Positions 26,683 to 36,394 are shown, numbered from the stretch's first letter. The stretch: 64,000 nt of DNA from Paraburkholderia atlantica (GCF_009362785.1 NZ_WHNQ01000004.1:124001-188000); one strand, 5' to 3'. Made by a program: numbers and translations. The notes: a model not told the origin generated them from the letters alone.

Positions 26683-29091
26683 TCAAATCCGGACTTTCCG
26701 GAGGCGCAATGCGTTCGCCACCACCGATGCGGAACTCAGGCTCATCGCTAGCGCGGCAACCATGGGCGAAAGCAACATACCCGTGGGTGCGTACAGTACC
26801 CCCGCGGCAAGGGGAACGCCCAACGCGTTGTAGACGAAGGCAAAGCCAAGGTTTTGCTTCATGTTCCGGATGGTCGCCTCCGACAAGTTCCGGGCACGGG
26901 CGATCCCGCGCAGGTCGCCCTTCACCAAGGTCACCTGAGCACTGCTCATGGCGACATCCGTACCTGTTCCCATGGCAATGCCCACATCGGCCTTGGCGAG
27001 CGCCGGCGCATCATTGATTCCGTCGCCGGCCATCGCGACGACCTTGCCGTCCTGTTGGAGCTTCGACACGAGAGCCAGCTTATCGGCCGGCTTTACCTCG
27101 CCGTGGAATTCCTCGATGCCCAGTTTGGCGGCCACAGCCTTCGCCGTCGCGACGCCGTCACCTGTGGCCATCACGACATGGATGCCTTCTTCCTTGAGCT
27201 TGGCAACCGCTTCCGGCGTAGTCGCCTTCACCGGATCTGATAAAGCAAGAAGCCCTGCGAGCTCTCCGTCAACAGCCAGATACATTACGCTGGCGCCCTC
27301 GGCGCGTAACGCGTCACCGTCGTTGGCCAGAGAGGCCGTCGCAATCCCCTCCGCTTGCATCAATGCCGTGTTGCCGAGTGCGAGTTTCCTGCCGCCAACA
27401 ATGCCTCGCACCCCGATGCCGCTTCCAGACTCGAACTGCTCCGCCTTCTCGAGTGCAAGGCCTCGCTGACGAGCCGCCTCGACGATAGTTGCCGCGAGAG
27501 GATGCTCGCTGCCCTGGTCCAGACTTGCCGCCAGCCGTAGTACTTCGTCTTGCGCGAAACCGTTCGTACCGATCCCACGCTCGAACGTCGGCCGCCCCTC
27601 GGTGAGGGTGCCAGTCTTGTCGACAATTAGCGTATCGACTTTCCGCAGATGCTCGATGGCCGCAGCATCACGAAACAGCACACCGTTCGATGCCCCTTTG
27701 CCACTCGCCACCATGACGGACATTGGGGTTGCAAGTCCAAGAGCACACGGACACGCAATGATGAGGACGGCCACCGCGTTGACGAGACCATACACCCAGC
27801 TCGGCTCAGGGCCGAAGAAGCCCCAGACGAACAAGGTGAGTAGTGAAATACCAACCACCGCCAGAACGAATACTCCCGCTACTTTGTCGGCCATCCTCTG
27901 CATCGGTGCCTTGGAGCGCTGTGCCTGGGCGACCATCTGAACGATCTGGGACAGGACCGTTTGAGAGCCGACTTTCTCAGATTCGATGACCAGGCTCCCA
28001 GAGGTGTTCATCGTGGCGCCGATGACGTGGTCGCCAACACGCTTGGTGACTGGAATCGGCTCGCCGGTAATCATCGACTCATCCAGGGCGCTCGAACCTT
28101 CGGTCACAACGCCGTCGACCGGCACCTTTTCGCCCGGCCGGACTCGAAGCATGTCGCCAACGTGTACGTGGGCGAGTGGCACATCTTCCTCGCTGCCGTC
28201 CCGGTTGATGCGTCGGGCCGTCTTCGGTGCCAGTCCGAGCAGCGACTTGATAGCAGCCGACGTCTGCGAGCGCGCTTTCAATTCCAGCAACTGTCCGACC
28301 AGCGTCAGCGAGATGATGACCGCCGCAGCTTCGAAGTACACCCCGATTCGCCCCTGGGCTGTGAAGGTTGCCGGAAAGACATTGGGCGCAACCGTCGCGG
28401 TGACGCTGTACAGATAGGCAGCGCCCGTGCCCAGTCCAATCAACGTCCACATGTTGGGGCTGCGATTGATGAATGACTGCACACAGCGCTGAAAGAACGG
28501 CAGGCCAGCCCAAAGGACGATGGGAGTGGAGAGAACCAATTCCACCCAACTCTGGATAGACGCCTCCATCCAGCCAAGGAGATGCCCGAACATGGCCAGG
28601 ATGAATACCACAGCAGTCAGTGGCAGCGTCCACCAGAAGCGATGGCGGAAGTCAACGAGTTCAGGATTCTCTTCGTCGTCCAACCCTGGAATGAGAGGCT
28701 CCAGAGCCATGCCGCACTTTGGGCAATTGCCCGGGCGGTCCTGGCGAATTTCGGGGTGCATCGGGCAGGTGTAAATGGTGCCTTCCGGGGCGGCTGCAAC
28801 TTCCACGGGTGCGGGCGCGACGTACTTCAGGGGCTCAGCCTGAAACTTCCCCCGGCACGACTCACTGCAAAAGAAGTACTGGACTCCATCGTGTTCGCTA
28901 TGGAATTGCGATGCTTCTGTAACCGTCATGCCACACACCGGGTCCTTCGATTGCGTCGCGGTGGTGGGAGTCGCATGGCCATGATTGTGCTCGTGCCCGG
29001 CATGGCTTTCGGGCGCAGAAGCATTCGGATTCGCGTGGTGATCATGGGAACATTGGTGGGAGTCCGCGTCCTTGCTACCCTGGTCGCTCAT
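26683..29091 (-). CDS. Cu+-type P1B-ATPase with N-terminal YHS and heavy-metal-binding modules
   Basis: An 802-residue inner-membrane efflux pump. The N-terminus has a His-rich tract (12-40), a YHS domain (50-90; C53, C75, C79) and a short metal-binding module with C109, M111, H112, C123 and C126. The pump core has TGE (342-344), CPC (447-449), DKTGT (491), HP (530-531) and GDGIND (689-694). Membrane residues YN (754-755) and M783/S787 are the Cu+ signature (subgroup 1B-1). There is no classic CxxC HMA domain. The ATG at 29091 is preceded by GGAGG. No regulator or chaperone gene lies beside it. Silver is a possible second substrate. Confidence 0.93.
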   Translation of the reverse strand: MSDQGSKDADSHQCSHDHHANPNASAPESHAGHEHNHGHATPTTATQSKDPVCGMTVTEASQFHSEHDGVQYFFCSESCRGKFQAEPLKYVAPAPVEVAAAPEGTIYTCPMHPEIRQDRPGNCPKCGMALEPLIPGLDDEENPELVDFRHRFWWTLPLTAVVFILAMFGHLLGWMEASIQSWVELVLSTPIVLWAGLPFFQRCVQSFINRSPNMWTLIGLGTGAAYLYSVTATVAPNVFPATFTAQGRIGVYFEAAAVIISLTLVGQLLELKARSQTSAAIKSLLGLAPKTARRINRDGSEEDVPLAHVHVGDMLRVRPGEKVPVDGVVTEGSSALDESMITGEPIPVTKRVGDHVIGATMNTSGSLVIESEKVGSQTVLSQIVQMVAQAQRSKAPMQRMADKVAGVFVLAVVGISLLTLFVWGFFGPEPSWVYGLVNAVAVLIIACPCALGLATPMSVMVASGKGASNGVLFRDAAAIEHLRKVDTLIVDKTGTLTEGRPTFERGIGTNGFAQDEVLRLAASLDQGSEHPLAATIVEAARQRGLALEKAEQFESGSGIGVRGIVGGRKLALGNTALMQAEGIATASLANDGDALRAEGASVMYLAVDGELAGLLALSDPVKATTPEAVAKLKEEGIHVVMATGDGVATAKAVAAKLGIEEFHGEVKPADKLALVSKLQQDGKVVAMAGDGINDAPALAKADVGIAMGTGTDVAMSSAQVTLVKGDLRGIARARNLSEATIRNMKQNLGFAFVYNALGVPLAAGVLYAPTGMLLSPMVAALAMSLSSASVVANALRLRKVRI

Positions 29092-29711
29092 TTTCGATCC
29101 TCCAATTCTTACGTCGCACCGTGCATCCACCCTTCCACGCATTGCCTTCACAGCATCCAGCTCCGGCGCTGCCACGAAGCTCGCGGATTTGCTTAATAGC
29201 GTCGCGGCGCCGCTCATTCCAGCATCGGCAAGGAGGTGAGAAGCAGGGAACGGAATTTATGATAGTCCCCGCATAGCAGTTTGCGCACCCGCCGCACGCG
29301 TGGCCGCCTGGTGCCACGCGCGGGCCATAATTCGCGCTCGAACTGTGCAAGGGACGATCACCGTCAAGTGATCCCACTAGCGGAAGAGGCGTCGTCTGAG
29401 AAGCGGAAGTATCCGGTGCGCTCGCTCGGCTATGCCGCTGAGCGCCCGCAATCGCCCATCACTCGACAAGGCCGCATGGCAGGCGTGGAAGGGACCGCAG
29501 ACGCTCGAATGCCAGGGCGAAGGCACCGATCAGTGTCCATCGATGGTCGACTGTACGCGTTCAGCAACCGTCACCTCGAGCAGCGATTCGCGCGTCGGAA
29601 AGCTCTGGAAACGGCATTGAAAATCGCGGAGACGGAAGTCGCTTCATGGGCGAAACACAGCCGATACGCATGGCCCCGGCTAATGTGTATGCGGATGACT
29701 CCGGCGAAAAC
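29092..29711. other. Gap upstream of the Cu ATPase without a confident gene
   Basis: About 620 bases. No CueR/MerR gene or clear metal-regulated operator was seen. The best coding candidate is on the plus strand, ending at 29727, with a protein-like tract around SIDGRLYAFSNRHLEQRF (base 29535 onward), but start, composition and overlap with the next gene do not support a call. A minus-strand frame contains CGGCANC near 29280, also unsupported. Confidence 0.4.
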
Positions 29712-30209
29712 TCAACGGATTCGATAGCTACCGGTCTTTTTGCCGATGTAGTTGAAAGTGCCTTTATCCGATGGCAAAGCCCGCACCTGCTCCCAGACCA
29801 ATTGGCCCTCGATGCCCTTATATTTTCCGGTACCGGACCCGAGCGTGCCCTTTCCCTTGGTCTCGCCTACCTGATATGTGAATGACTCAATGAACTTGTC
29901 GCCGTCTTTGTCTGCGTATACGCAGTAACCAGTAGCGGTCGCTCCGCTCAAGCCGACCTCTGCACAGCGCGCGGTTACGTTCTGCATTAAGGGGGAAACA
30001 GGATTGTTAGCTAACAATAACGTCGACTCGAACAGGTAGACAGCGTCGTCGCCAGTGACGATTATGTCTTTCACATCTGAACCTGCCGCCGTGTAGGTCG
30101 CTTCGATGACGCCGCTCTTTGGAAGCGTCTGGGCCAATGCGGACGATACCCAAACAAGGCTTCCTATCACCATGGCGATCGACTTTCCAGCATTGCTTTT
30201 GTTTTTCAT
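29712..30209 (-). CDS. Secreted protein of unknown function, possibly an allene-oxide-cyclase-like barrel
   Basis: A 165-residue protein with a good signal peptide (MKNKSNAGK, hydrophobic core, SSALAQ cleavage near residue 27). GGAGGTGG lies about 8 bases before the ATG at 30209, which decides the start. The mature part is predicted mostly beta: it has repeated Gly/Thr-rich turns including GTLGSGTGKYKGIEGQ, a pattern I associate with small lipocalin or allene-oxide-cyclase-like barrels. Two cysteines (ARC and GYC) could pair. It stands alone within the AT-richer region. The fold guess is weak. Confidence 0.75.
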   Translation of the reverse strand: MKNKSNAGKSIAMVIGSLVWVSSALAQTLPKSGVIEATYTAAGSDVKDIIVTGDDAVYLFESTLLLANNPVSPLMQNVTARCAEVGLSGATATGYCVYADKDGDKFIESFTYQVGETKGKGTLGSGTGKYKGIEGQLVWEQVRALPSDKGTFNYIGKKTGSYRIR

Positions 30210-31051
30210 GGTCTTCCACCTCCTCACTGTTTTACCTGCGTCGCGGTCTGCTGTAGACAAGCGTGCGACATCGTTCGGGCAGACCGCTACCCGAAGGCAA
30301 TAGACGTATTGGGATGGGAGATTATCGGAGCGGAAAAGAGCCGGATCTGCTCATGGAAGTCCGATTGATTCTACACATTCTTTTTATAGATCTTTCAAAG
30401 TGAAAGGTCTAGTACTTCCGCTTCACGGCATACCATGTCGGCTGATTTTTTCAGAGTGCCGGCCGAATCGTACTAATCAACCGGTTGTAATTTGTTGCTA
30501 AAAAAGCGAACCCGGTTGGATGGTTTTGCAAGGAAAAAACCTTCTGTCGGCTAGCCTCCTTTTTTAACCATCATAAGCAGATCGCAACTGCCCCTCGCCC
30601 GTTGAAGCTCCTTCCCAGTTTGCATACCGAGCTGTCCAGCACTATGTGCGCCAGGGCACACAAGGGGTTATCCACCTCATTCGCGTCGATTCGGGATCTC
30701 CTATTGTTACCTGGAAAATCGAACGGCATGTCGAAAAAGACTCCCGTATTGAAATCAGATTAAAACGGGACAACGAATAAGCGAGTCATCGCTGACAATG
30801 CGATATTCGTGAAAAGTGAACTCGCGAGCACACCTGGAAAGGTGCGATCTACTGCATGACCGCGTTGTGACAGCCGTAGTAAAGCGCTTCGAAAAATAGA
30901 AATATCAAAGTTAGTTGTCGCCTTTTCAAGCCTACGTTATGAGCAGTAGGCAAAGTCAAAAGCGTGGTTCTTGCGTCGAAAGACGATCAGTGCATCGAGT
31001 CAACGTCAATTTCGTATCTAGTGATCGAATAAAGCGAATGGAGAATCTTCG
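30210..31051. other. AT-rich non-coding stretch with a dyad
   Basis: About 840 bases, clearly poorer in G+C than the surrounding chromosome. A near-perfect dyad, AGATCTTTCA (30388-30397) / TGAAAGGTCT (30401-30410), could be an operator, about 180 bases upstream of the minus-strand secreted-protein gene. It also holds the start-less frame described separately at 30577-30780. Otherwise no gene is seen. Confidence 0.45.
30577..30780 (+). pseudogene. Start-less 67-codon reading frame, possible gene remnant
   Basis: Between stops at 30574-30576 and 30778-30780 the frame reads as plausible protein, with VIHLIRVDSGSPIVTW and a charged tail ending RIEIRLKRDNE. There is no ATG; a GTG occurs at 30646 without a ribosome site. 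The amphipathic, charged C-terminus looks less random than other frames in this AT-rich stretch. I do not recognise the family. It may be the 3' end of a gene lost by deletion, or chance. Confidence 0.25.
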
Positions 31052-31663
31052 ATGGAGAAGAAAACGATAGATGAAATCCGGTCCCGCGTCGCCGAAACGG
31101 AACCAGAACGCCGCCAGGTAGCCTTGCGAAGCAGATTGCATCATTGCGCGCAGACGAGCCCACGCGTAAGCAACAGTTTTTTCCTGGATCAGACGTTCTA
31201 CTCGCAGTGGTCGACCTACTCCGACCGAGGTCATCTGACGCGTAGATCGGACCCAACATGGGGCACACCGGATGAAGCCGAACGTGCCAACGCAGATACA
31301 TTTCATTTCTCGAACTGCTCACCGCAACACTTCCGTTTCAATGAAAGCGCCGTGTATTGGCAAGGCCTCGAGCGTTACGTGCTAGAAAACGGCGTACTGG
31401 ACAACGAAACGAAGCGCAGGCTGTGCGTGATTCAGGGCCCCGTCTTCGACGATAAGATCGACCTGTGGGCCGATGATGTACAAATACCATCGTCATTCTT
31501 CAAGATCGTCGTCTGGAAATCGGCGGCAGGAACCAAGGCTGGAAAACGGGGCTTGATTTCGGCGCTCTGATTCGAAATGCCGACACCATCGACCAAGCGG
31601 ACCAACCCGACGTCGGCGAAGCCAAGGTACTGATCAGGGACTTTTCCGCCATCAGGCTTTGAG
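31052..31663 (+). pseudogene. Decayed DNA/RNA non-specific endonuclease (Endonuclease_NS) gene
   Basis: The open part (172 codons to 31570) contains the nuclease active-site motif DRGHLTRRSDPTWG, then ANADTFHFSNCSPQHFRFNE and WQGLERYVLENG, and GPVFDD and FKIVVWK: the core of NUC1-type beta-beta-alpha-metal endonucleases. After VVWK the family C-terminus continues in another frame (31501 frame): TGLDFGALIRNADTI to the stop at 31661-31663, with roughly 35 family residues missing between. The N-terminus (IRSRVAETEPERRQVA) resembles the start of longer family proteins, directly joined to the nuclease part. I read this as a gene with deletions and a frameshift. The catalytic motif itself is intact. 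Confidence 0.7.
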
Positions 31664-31778
31664 AGATTTGGCTCGAGTCAGCTGAACCTAAAAATCGAGG
31701 CTACGCCGCCCGTCAAGAGATCGGTCAAACGATAAGAATCCCAGACGGGCGCCTTCACGCGCTGCTCCAAATGCCCTT

Positions 31779-33269
31779 CTATTTGGAGATTGCTTCGAGT
31801 TCAAGTCCTTTTGTACGCGGTCCCATCAAACCGATCGCCAGCATCACGATGAACATCGCACCGGCGATGAACACGAACACGCCGGTCGTCCCGAAATAGC
31901 GCAACACGGCCGCGATCATAAAAGCCGTAAAAATCGCGGAAAAACGGCTCCACGAGTAGACGAAGCCGACCGCGCGCGCCCGGATGCTGGTCGGAAACAG
32001 TTCCGTCTGATACGCGTGATAACTGTACGAGATGATGTTGCCAGCCAGTGTCAGGCACACCCCGAGGCTCACCAGCAGCACCGCGCCCGATGCCTGACTG
32101 AACCACAACCCGCACACGATATTGACGCCGGCCATCACGACGATCACCGTCTTGCGCTCGAAGCGGTCGCCGATAAACAGCCCGATGATCGGACCTATCG
32201 GCGCGGCCAACGCAATCACGCTCGAATACATCAGGCTCGTGGTAATGGTGATGCCCTGCTTGATCAGCAGCGTCGGCACCCAGTTCGCGAAGCCATAGAA
32301 GCCGACCGTCTGGAAGATATTGAAGATCGTCATCATCAGCGTGCGGCTGCGGTACGGCGGCACCCACATGTCGCGGAAACTGCCGCGTGGTGCGACCGCC
32401 ACCGGCGGCGCCGGCGGCGGCAACTCGCGGCCGTATTCGTGGCGCACCTTCTCCTCGAGCGCACTCATCACACGGTCGGCTTCGGCGAGACGTCCTTGCT
32501 GCGCGAGCCAACGCGGGCTCTCCGGCAACGCGCGGCGAATCCACCAGACGAATAGCGCGCCGTGCGCGCCGATCAGCACGACCCAACGCCAGCCGTCCAG
32601 ACCGAACAGCGTACGCGGCACCAGCAAAAACGACAGAAACGCGACCACTGGCACCGCCGTGAAGCCGACCGCCTGCTCGCACGCGAACGCGCGGCCGCGA
32701 ATCTGCTTCGGCACCAGCTCGGAGATGTACGTGCCGATCGTCACCAGCTCGACGCCGATGCCGACACCGGCGACGAAGCGCCAGAAATTGAGGCCCGTAG
32801 CGGTCTCCTGGAATGCCATCACGACGTTCGCCGCGGTATACCAAAGCAGCGACCACGTGAACACCGCGCGCCGCCCGAAGCGATCCGCGAGGAAACCGCA
32901 CGCGATCGTGCCGATAAACAGGCCGCTAAACAGCGCGGCGATGAAACTCGCGACGCCGGTCGAGCCGAACAGGCCACGCGTGGTCGCGGTCAGCAGGCCG
33001 CTTTTCACGAGGCCCGGCGCGACATAGCCCGAGTACAGCAGATCGTAGAGTTCGAAGAAGAAGCCGAGGCTCAGCAGCACCACGAGCTTCCAGATGGAGC
33101 GGGTGGCGGGCAAGCGGTCGAGGCGCGCCGAAATGCTGCCGGCGTCGAGCGATGCGTGGCTCGCCGCCTGAGCGGCGGTGCTGCGGGCGGCACTGCCGGC
33201 CGCGTCGGTGGAATGCGCCGCGTTGCCGCCGCTGCGTGCGACGGACCCCGCGTGATCGGGGGATGCCAT
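31779..33269 (-). CDS. MFS transporter (sugar/metabolite:H+ symporter type)
   Basis: A 496-residue inner-membrane carrier with about 12 segments, preceded by an unusual Ala/Ser/Gly/His-rich cytoplasmic N-terminus of about 55 residues. Family motifs include FLADRFGRRAVFTWSLLWY, GIGVELVTIGTYISELVPK, PESPRWLAQQGR and the FPTSIRARAVGFVYSWSR region. AAGGAG precedes the ATG at 33269. It lies 133 bases downstream of the permuted aconitase on the same strand and is likely its substrate importer; a carboxylic acid is the best guess. Confidence 0.87.
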   Translation of the reverse strand: MASPDHAGSVARSGGNAAHSTDAAGSAARSTAAQAASHASLDAGSISARLDRLPATRSIWKLVVLLSLGFFFELYDLLYSGYVAPGLVKSGLLTATTRGLFGSTGVASFIAALFSGLFIGTIACGFLADRFGRRAVFTWSLLWYTAANVVMAFQETATGLNFWRFVAGVGIGVELVTIGTYISELVPKQIRGRAFACEQAVGFTAVPVVAFLSFLLVPRTLFGLDGWRWVVLIGAHGALFVWWIRRALPESPRWLAQQGRLAEADRVMSALEEKVRHEYGRELPPPAPPVAVAPRGSFRDMWVPPYRSRTLMMTIFNIFQTVGFYGFANWVPTLLIKQGITITTSLMYSSVIALAAPIGPIIGLFIGDRFERKTVIVVMAGVNIVCGLWFSQASGAVLLVSLGVCLTLAGNIISYSYHAYQTELFPTSIRARAVGFVYSWSRFSAIFTAFMIAAVLRYFGTTGVFVFIAGAMFIVMLAIGLMGPRTKGLELEAISK

Positions 33270-33402
33270 GTTGTCTGTCTCCTTCTGTTGCGACTGCTTT
33301 TGCGGCGCGCTGATCGCTCGCCGCGGCCGGTCCGATGCCGGCCTTGCGTTTAGTCGCGCGTCGCACGCATCACGTTGCCCCGGCCGGAGTTCGGCCAGCA
33401 TT

Positions 33403-35358
33403 CTAGCCGTGCGAGCGCTGCAATTGTTCGAACGTGGTGATTTTCCCGGCCAGCGCGCTCGCCGCGACCGTGTACGGGCTCGCGAGCCACACGTTGCCCG
33501 GTCCAGAACGGCCCGGGAAATTGCGGTTGATCGCGCTGATCGTCACATCGTGCGGGTTGGCCGATTGTCCCGGTCCGCAATTCGCACACGAGCCGCAGCC
33601 AGGCATCACGAGCGTCACGCCCGCGCGCTCGAACACCGGCAGATAGCCCTGCTCCTCGCAATACGCGCGCACCGCCATCGTGCCGAACTGCAGATACAGA
33701 CGCGTGCGCTCCGGCACGCGCAGGCCGTGCTCGACGCCCCAGCGCAGCACCTCGTGATAGAAATCGAAATCCTCGCGCTTGCCCGCGGTACACGAGCCGC
33801 CGTACGCGATATCGATCGCGACGTCCTGTTCGAGCCGCGGCGCCGGCACGCCGTTGCCGGGGTCGCCCGGCCGCGCGAGCATCGGTTCGATCGCGTTCGC
33901 ATCAATATGGATCGTGTCGCGATAGCTCGCGCCCGCGTCGCTTTTCATCCAGTTTTGCAGCACGAAATCGACGCCGCGCCGCTCCTTCAGGAACGCGACC
34001 GTGCGCTCGTCCGGCTCGACGATGCCGGTGAAGCCGCCGAGCTCCGCGACCATGTTGGTCAGCGTCGCGCGTTCATCGATCGACATCGCGCGCACCGCCG
34101 CGCCGCCGTATTCGAACACGAGGCCGATCGCGCCGCCCGAGCGGATCGCTTCCATCCGCAGCAAATGCAGCACGACGTCCTTCGCGGTGACGCCTTCGCG
34201 CAACTGGCCGTCGATCTCGATGCGCAGCGTCTCCGGCACCTTGCAGCGCACGTAGCCGGTGACCCAGCTATTGGCGATTTCGGTCGCGCCCGCGCCGAAC
34301 GCGAGGCAGCCGAGCGCACCCGAATGCGGCGTGTGCGAATCGGTGCCGCACGCGACCTGTCCCGGCAGCGCGTATTGCTCGGCCATCAACGCATGACAGA
34401 TGCCCTCGGAGCCGGGCACGCCGTCGAGCGCGCCGTGCGAGCGCACCGGGTAGTCGCGCGAAAACGACGTGTGGCCTTCCATCAGATTCGCGACGCCGGG
34501 CAGCAGACCGTCGCGCACGTGCGGGATGCTCTGCGGCGCGAGCACCAGATGATCCTGGAACGCGATGATGTGATCGGGCGCATGCAGCGGCGCGGGCTTG
34601 CCGAACGCGCGATGCATCAGATGCGCGCACATGCCGGTGAAATAGTCGTGGCTGAAGCGCCAGTCGGCGGCGATGAACACGCCGTCGCCGCGTTGCGCGC
34701 TCGCGGTGCCGGGATGCAGATGACGGCCGATGATTTTCTCGACCAGCGTTTTCGGCTCGGCGCCCAGCGCGTCGGTCGCGGCATTGTTCGCGCGCTCGGC
34801 CGGCGCCGGCCAGTCCGCGAACTTGCTATACGCGAGCAACCCGCCGCTGCGGATGATCTGCTGCGTGAGCGCGTCGCGGCCCTTCAGGAACTCGTCGATC
34901 GGAACCGCTTCACCCGCGAGCAGGCGATCGAGGACGGAAAAATCCGTCGTGGTCAGAATGCCGATGTTGTCGCAGTTCTGCTGATAGATACGCTCGAAGC
35001 TCTCGGCAACGATCAGCCGAATCCCCGCGGACAACTCCGCGAGCGGGCTCGATTCGCGCGACGAGCCCTTGCCATAGCGCTTGCCCGCCACCGTCACGCG
35101 AAAGCCGCCGTCCTTCACCGCGTTGCGGCCGATCGGCAGACATTCCCCCGCCTTGAAGCCAACGTACGGGTACTGGCCAAGGCGCTCGTCGTAGGTGAGC
35201 ATCACAGTGACGGGCGTGATCTCGTCGGTCGACACGTTGTCGCGCAACGGCCCCGCTGTGTCGCGAGTGAAGTTTTCGCCGGCCAGTTGCGCCTCGATCA
35301 CGGCCGGGTCTTGCGACAGGTACAGCACGCGGCCATCCAAACGAATCGTATCGCTCAT
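33403..35358 (-). CDS. Aconitase-family hydratase with permuted domain order (swivel domain first)
   Basis: A 651-residue hydro-lyase. The small swivel domain (LeuD-like) is N-terminal: DNVSTDEITP near residue 40 and KRYGKGSSRESSP near residue 95. The large catalytic part follows with CGTDSHTPHSG, an AYGGSCTAGK segment and the cluster cysteines in PGCGSCANCGPG, then SAINRNFPGRSGPGNVWLASP near the end. Ordinary aconitases have the swivel domain last. The cysteines for a 4Fe-4S cluster are present. A GTG lies directly before the chosen ATG (AAGGAG upstream fits either). It is encoded between a LysR gene and an MFS gene. The substrate is unknown; a tricarboxylic or isopropylmalate-like acid is likely. 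Confidence 0.87.
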   Translation of the reverse strand: MSDTIRLDGRVLYLSQDPAVIEAQLAGENFTRDTAGPLRDNVSTDEITPVTVMLTYDERLGQYPYVGFKAGECLPIGRNAVKDGGFRVTVAGKRYGKGSSRESSPLAELSAGIRLIVAESFERIYQQNCDNIGILTTTDFSVLDRLLAGEAVPIDEFLKGRDALTQQIIRSGGLLAYSKFADWPAPAERANNAATDALGAEPKTLVEKIIGRHLHPGTASAQRGDGVFIAADWRFSHDYFTGMCAHLMHRAFGKPAPLHAPDHIIAFQDHLVLAPQSIPHVRDGLLPGVANLMEGHTSFSRDYPVRSHGALDGVPGSEGICHALMAEQYALPGQVACGTDSHTPHSGALGCLAFGAGATEIANSWVTGYVRCKVPETLRIEIDGQLREGVTAKDVVLHLLRMEAIRSGGAIGLVFEYGGAAVRAMSIDERATLTNMVAELGGFTGIVEPDERTVAFLKERRGVDFVLQNWMKSDAGASYRDTIHIDANAIEPMLARPGDPGNGVPAPRLEQDVAIDIAYGGSCTAGKREDFDFYHEVLRWGVEHGLRVPERTRLYLQFGTMAVRAYCEEQGYLPVFERAGVTLVMPGCGSCANCGPGQSANPHDVTISAINRNFPGRSGPGNVWLASPYTVAASALAGKITTFEQLQRSHG

Positions 35359-35491
35359 CACTGCATTCTCCTTGCGCCCACTATACGGCGCGCAAGGCCG
35401 ATGCCGAAGTGCCGATACGGCAACGCTGCCGTCTCGTTTCGCTAATGCTCGATGGAGGAACCGCGGCGCGACGTCCGTGTGGGGGAATCGA

Positions 35492-36394
35492 CTAAGGCTG
35501 ATTGCCGAGGAACGACACCAGCGCGGCCGCGCTCGCGCTCAACTGCTCGCGCGCCTTGAAGATGATGATCAGATGACGCTCGGCCCAGGGATCGGCAAGC
35601 GGCAGGAGCCGCACGTCGAGCGTGTTCACGTACAGCAGGCCGACCGGCTCGGGGACGACCGCAATGCCGAGCCCCGCATGCACCATCCGGCACAGCGCAT
35701 CGAGACTGCTCACGCGCATCCGCACGTCGAGCTGCCGGCCCGCGCTCGCCGCCTGCTGGGCGAGCAAGCGCGTGAGCGCGCTTTCGCTGCGCAAGCCGAC
35801 GAAGCTGTCGTGCAACAGATCGTCGAAGCTCACCCGTGCCGCGCTGGCGAGCCGATGCCCGCCCGGCACGAGTACCGCGAGCCGGTCCTGCCGGTATGGC
35901 ACCTGCTCGAACGCCTCGCTGCCCGCAACCGGATTGCAGATGCCGAAGTCCGCACCGTGTTCGTCGACGATACGCAGCACGTCCGCGCTGTTTTCCTCTT
36001 CGAGTTCGATCGATACGTCCGGGAACGCGCGGCCGAACGCGGCGACGTCTTCAGGCAGAAACTGCACGATCGACGACAGATTCGCGACCACCCTCACGCG
36101 CCCTTTGACGCCCGTCGAAAAGCGCGACAACTCCGCGCTCATCTGCTCGATATTGCCGATGATCGCGAGCGCGTAGCGCAGCACGGTTTCGCCGACCGGC
36201 GTCACGGTAATGCCGCGCGACTGCCGCTGAATCACCGGCAGTCCGATCAGCGCCTCGATCTCGGCGATGCGCCGGCTCACCGCCGACGACGCGATGAACT
36301 CGCGCTCCGCAGCACGCGCGATATTGCGCTCCTGGCAAACGGCGACGAACAGACGCAGCGAAGTGAGATCGAGTTTCTTGAGCAGGTTTTCCAT
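35492..36394 (-). CDS. LysR-type regulator, probably of the aconitase-like operon
   Basis: A 300-residue LysR protein. The winged helix-turn-helix is at about residues 9-67 (LTSLRLFVAVCQERNIARAA, IASSAVSRRIAEIE), followed by the effector-binding domain with GRVRVVANLSS and a GLGIAVVPEPV loop. It is encoded 133 bases upstream of the permuted aconitase on the same strand, an uncommon but not rare arrangement; a carboxylic acid effector is inferred from the neighbours. Confidence 0.9.
   Translation of the reverse strand: MENLLKKLDLTSLRLFVAVCQERNIARAAEREFIASSAVSRRIAEIEALIGLPVIQRQSRGITVTPVGETVLRYALAIIGNIEQMSAELSRFSTGVKGRVRVVANLSSIVQFLPEDVAAFGRAFPDVSIELEEENSADVLRIVDEHGADFGICNPVAGSEAFEQVPYRQDRLAVLVPGGHRLASAARVSFDDLLHDSFVGLRSESALTRLLAQQAASAGRQLDVRMRVSSLDALCRMVHAGLGIAVVPEPVGLLYVNTLDVRLLPLADPWAERHLIIIFKAREQLSASAAALVSFLGNQP

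Noticed and set aside
29281..29727. 148-codon plus-strand frame upstream of the Cu ATPase gene
   Set aside because: Part of it reads protein-like, but the start is unsupported, the first half is Arg-rich, and the end overlaps the well-supported secreted-protein gene.
25695..31760. Prophage or integrative element
   Set aside because: Composition suggests acquisition, but no integrase, transposase, phage structural gene, tRNA or flanking direct repeat was seen.
31765..31788. Inverted repeat CTCCAAAT/ATTTGGAG at the end of the MFS gene as a terminator
   Set aside because: The arms overlap the stop codon and no T-run follows in the direction of transcription.
33268..35445. Plus-strand 725-codon frame across the aconitase gene
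   Set aside because: It is antisense to the aconitase, Arg/His/Ala-rich, with no recognisable family; a typical high-GC shadow.
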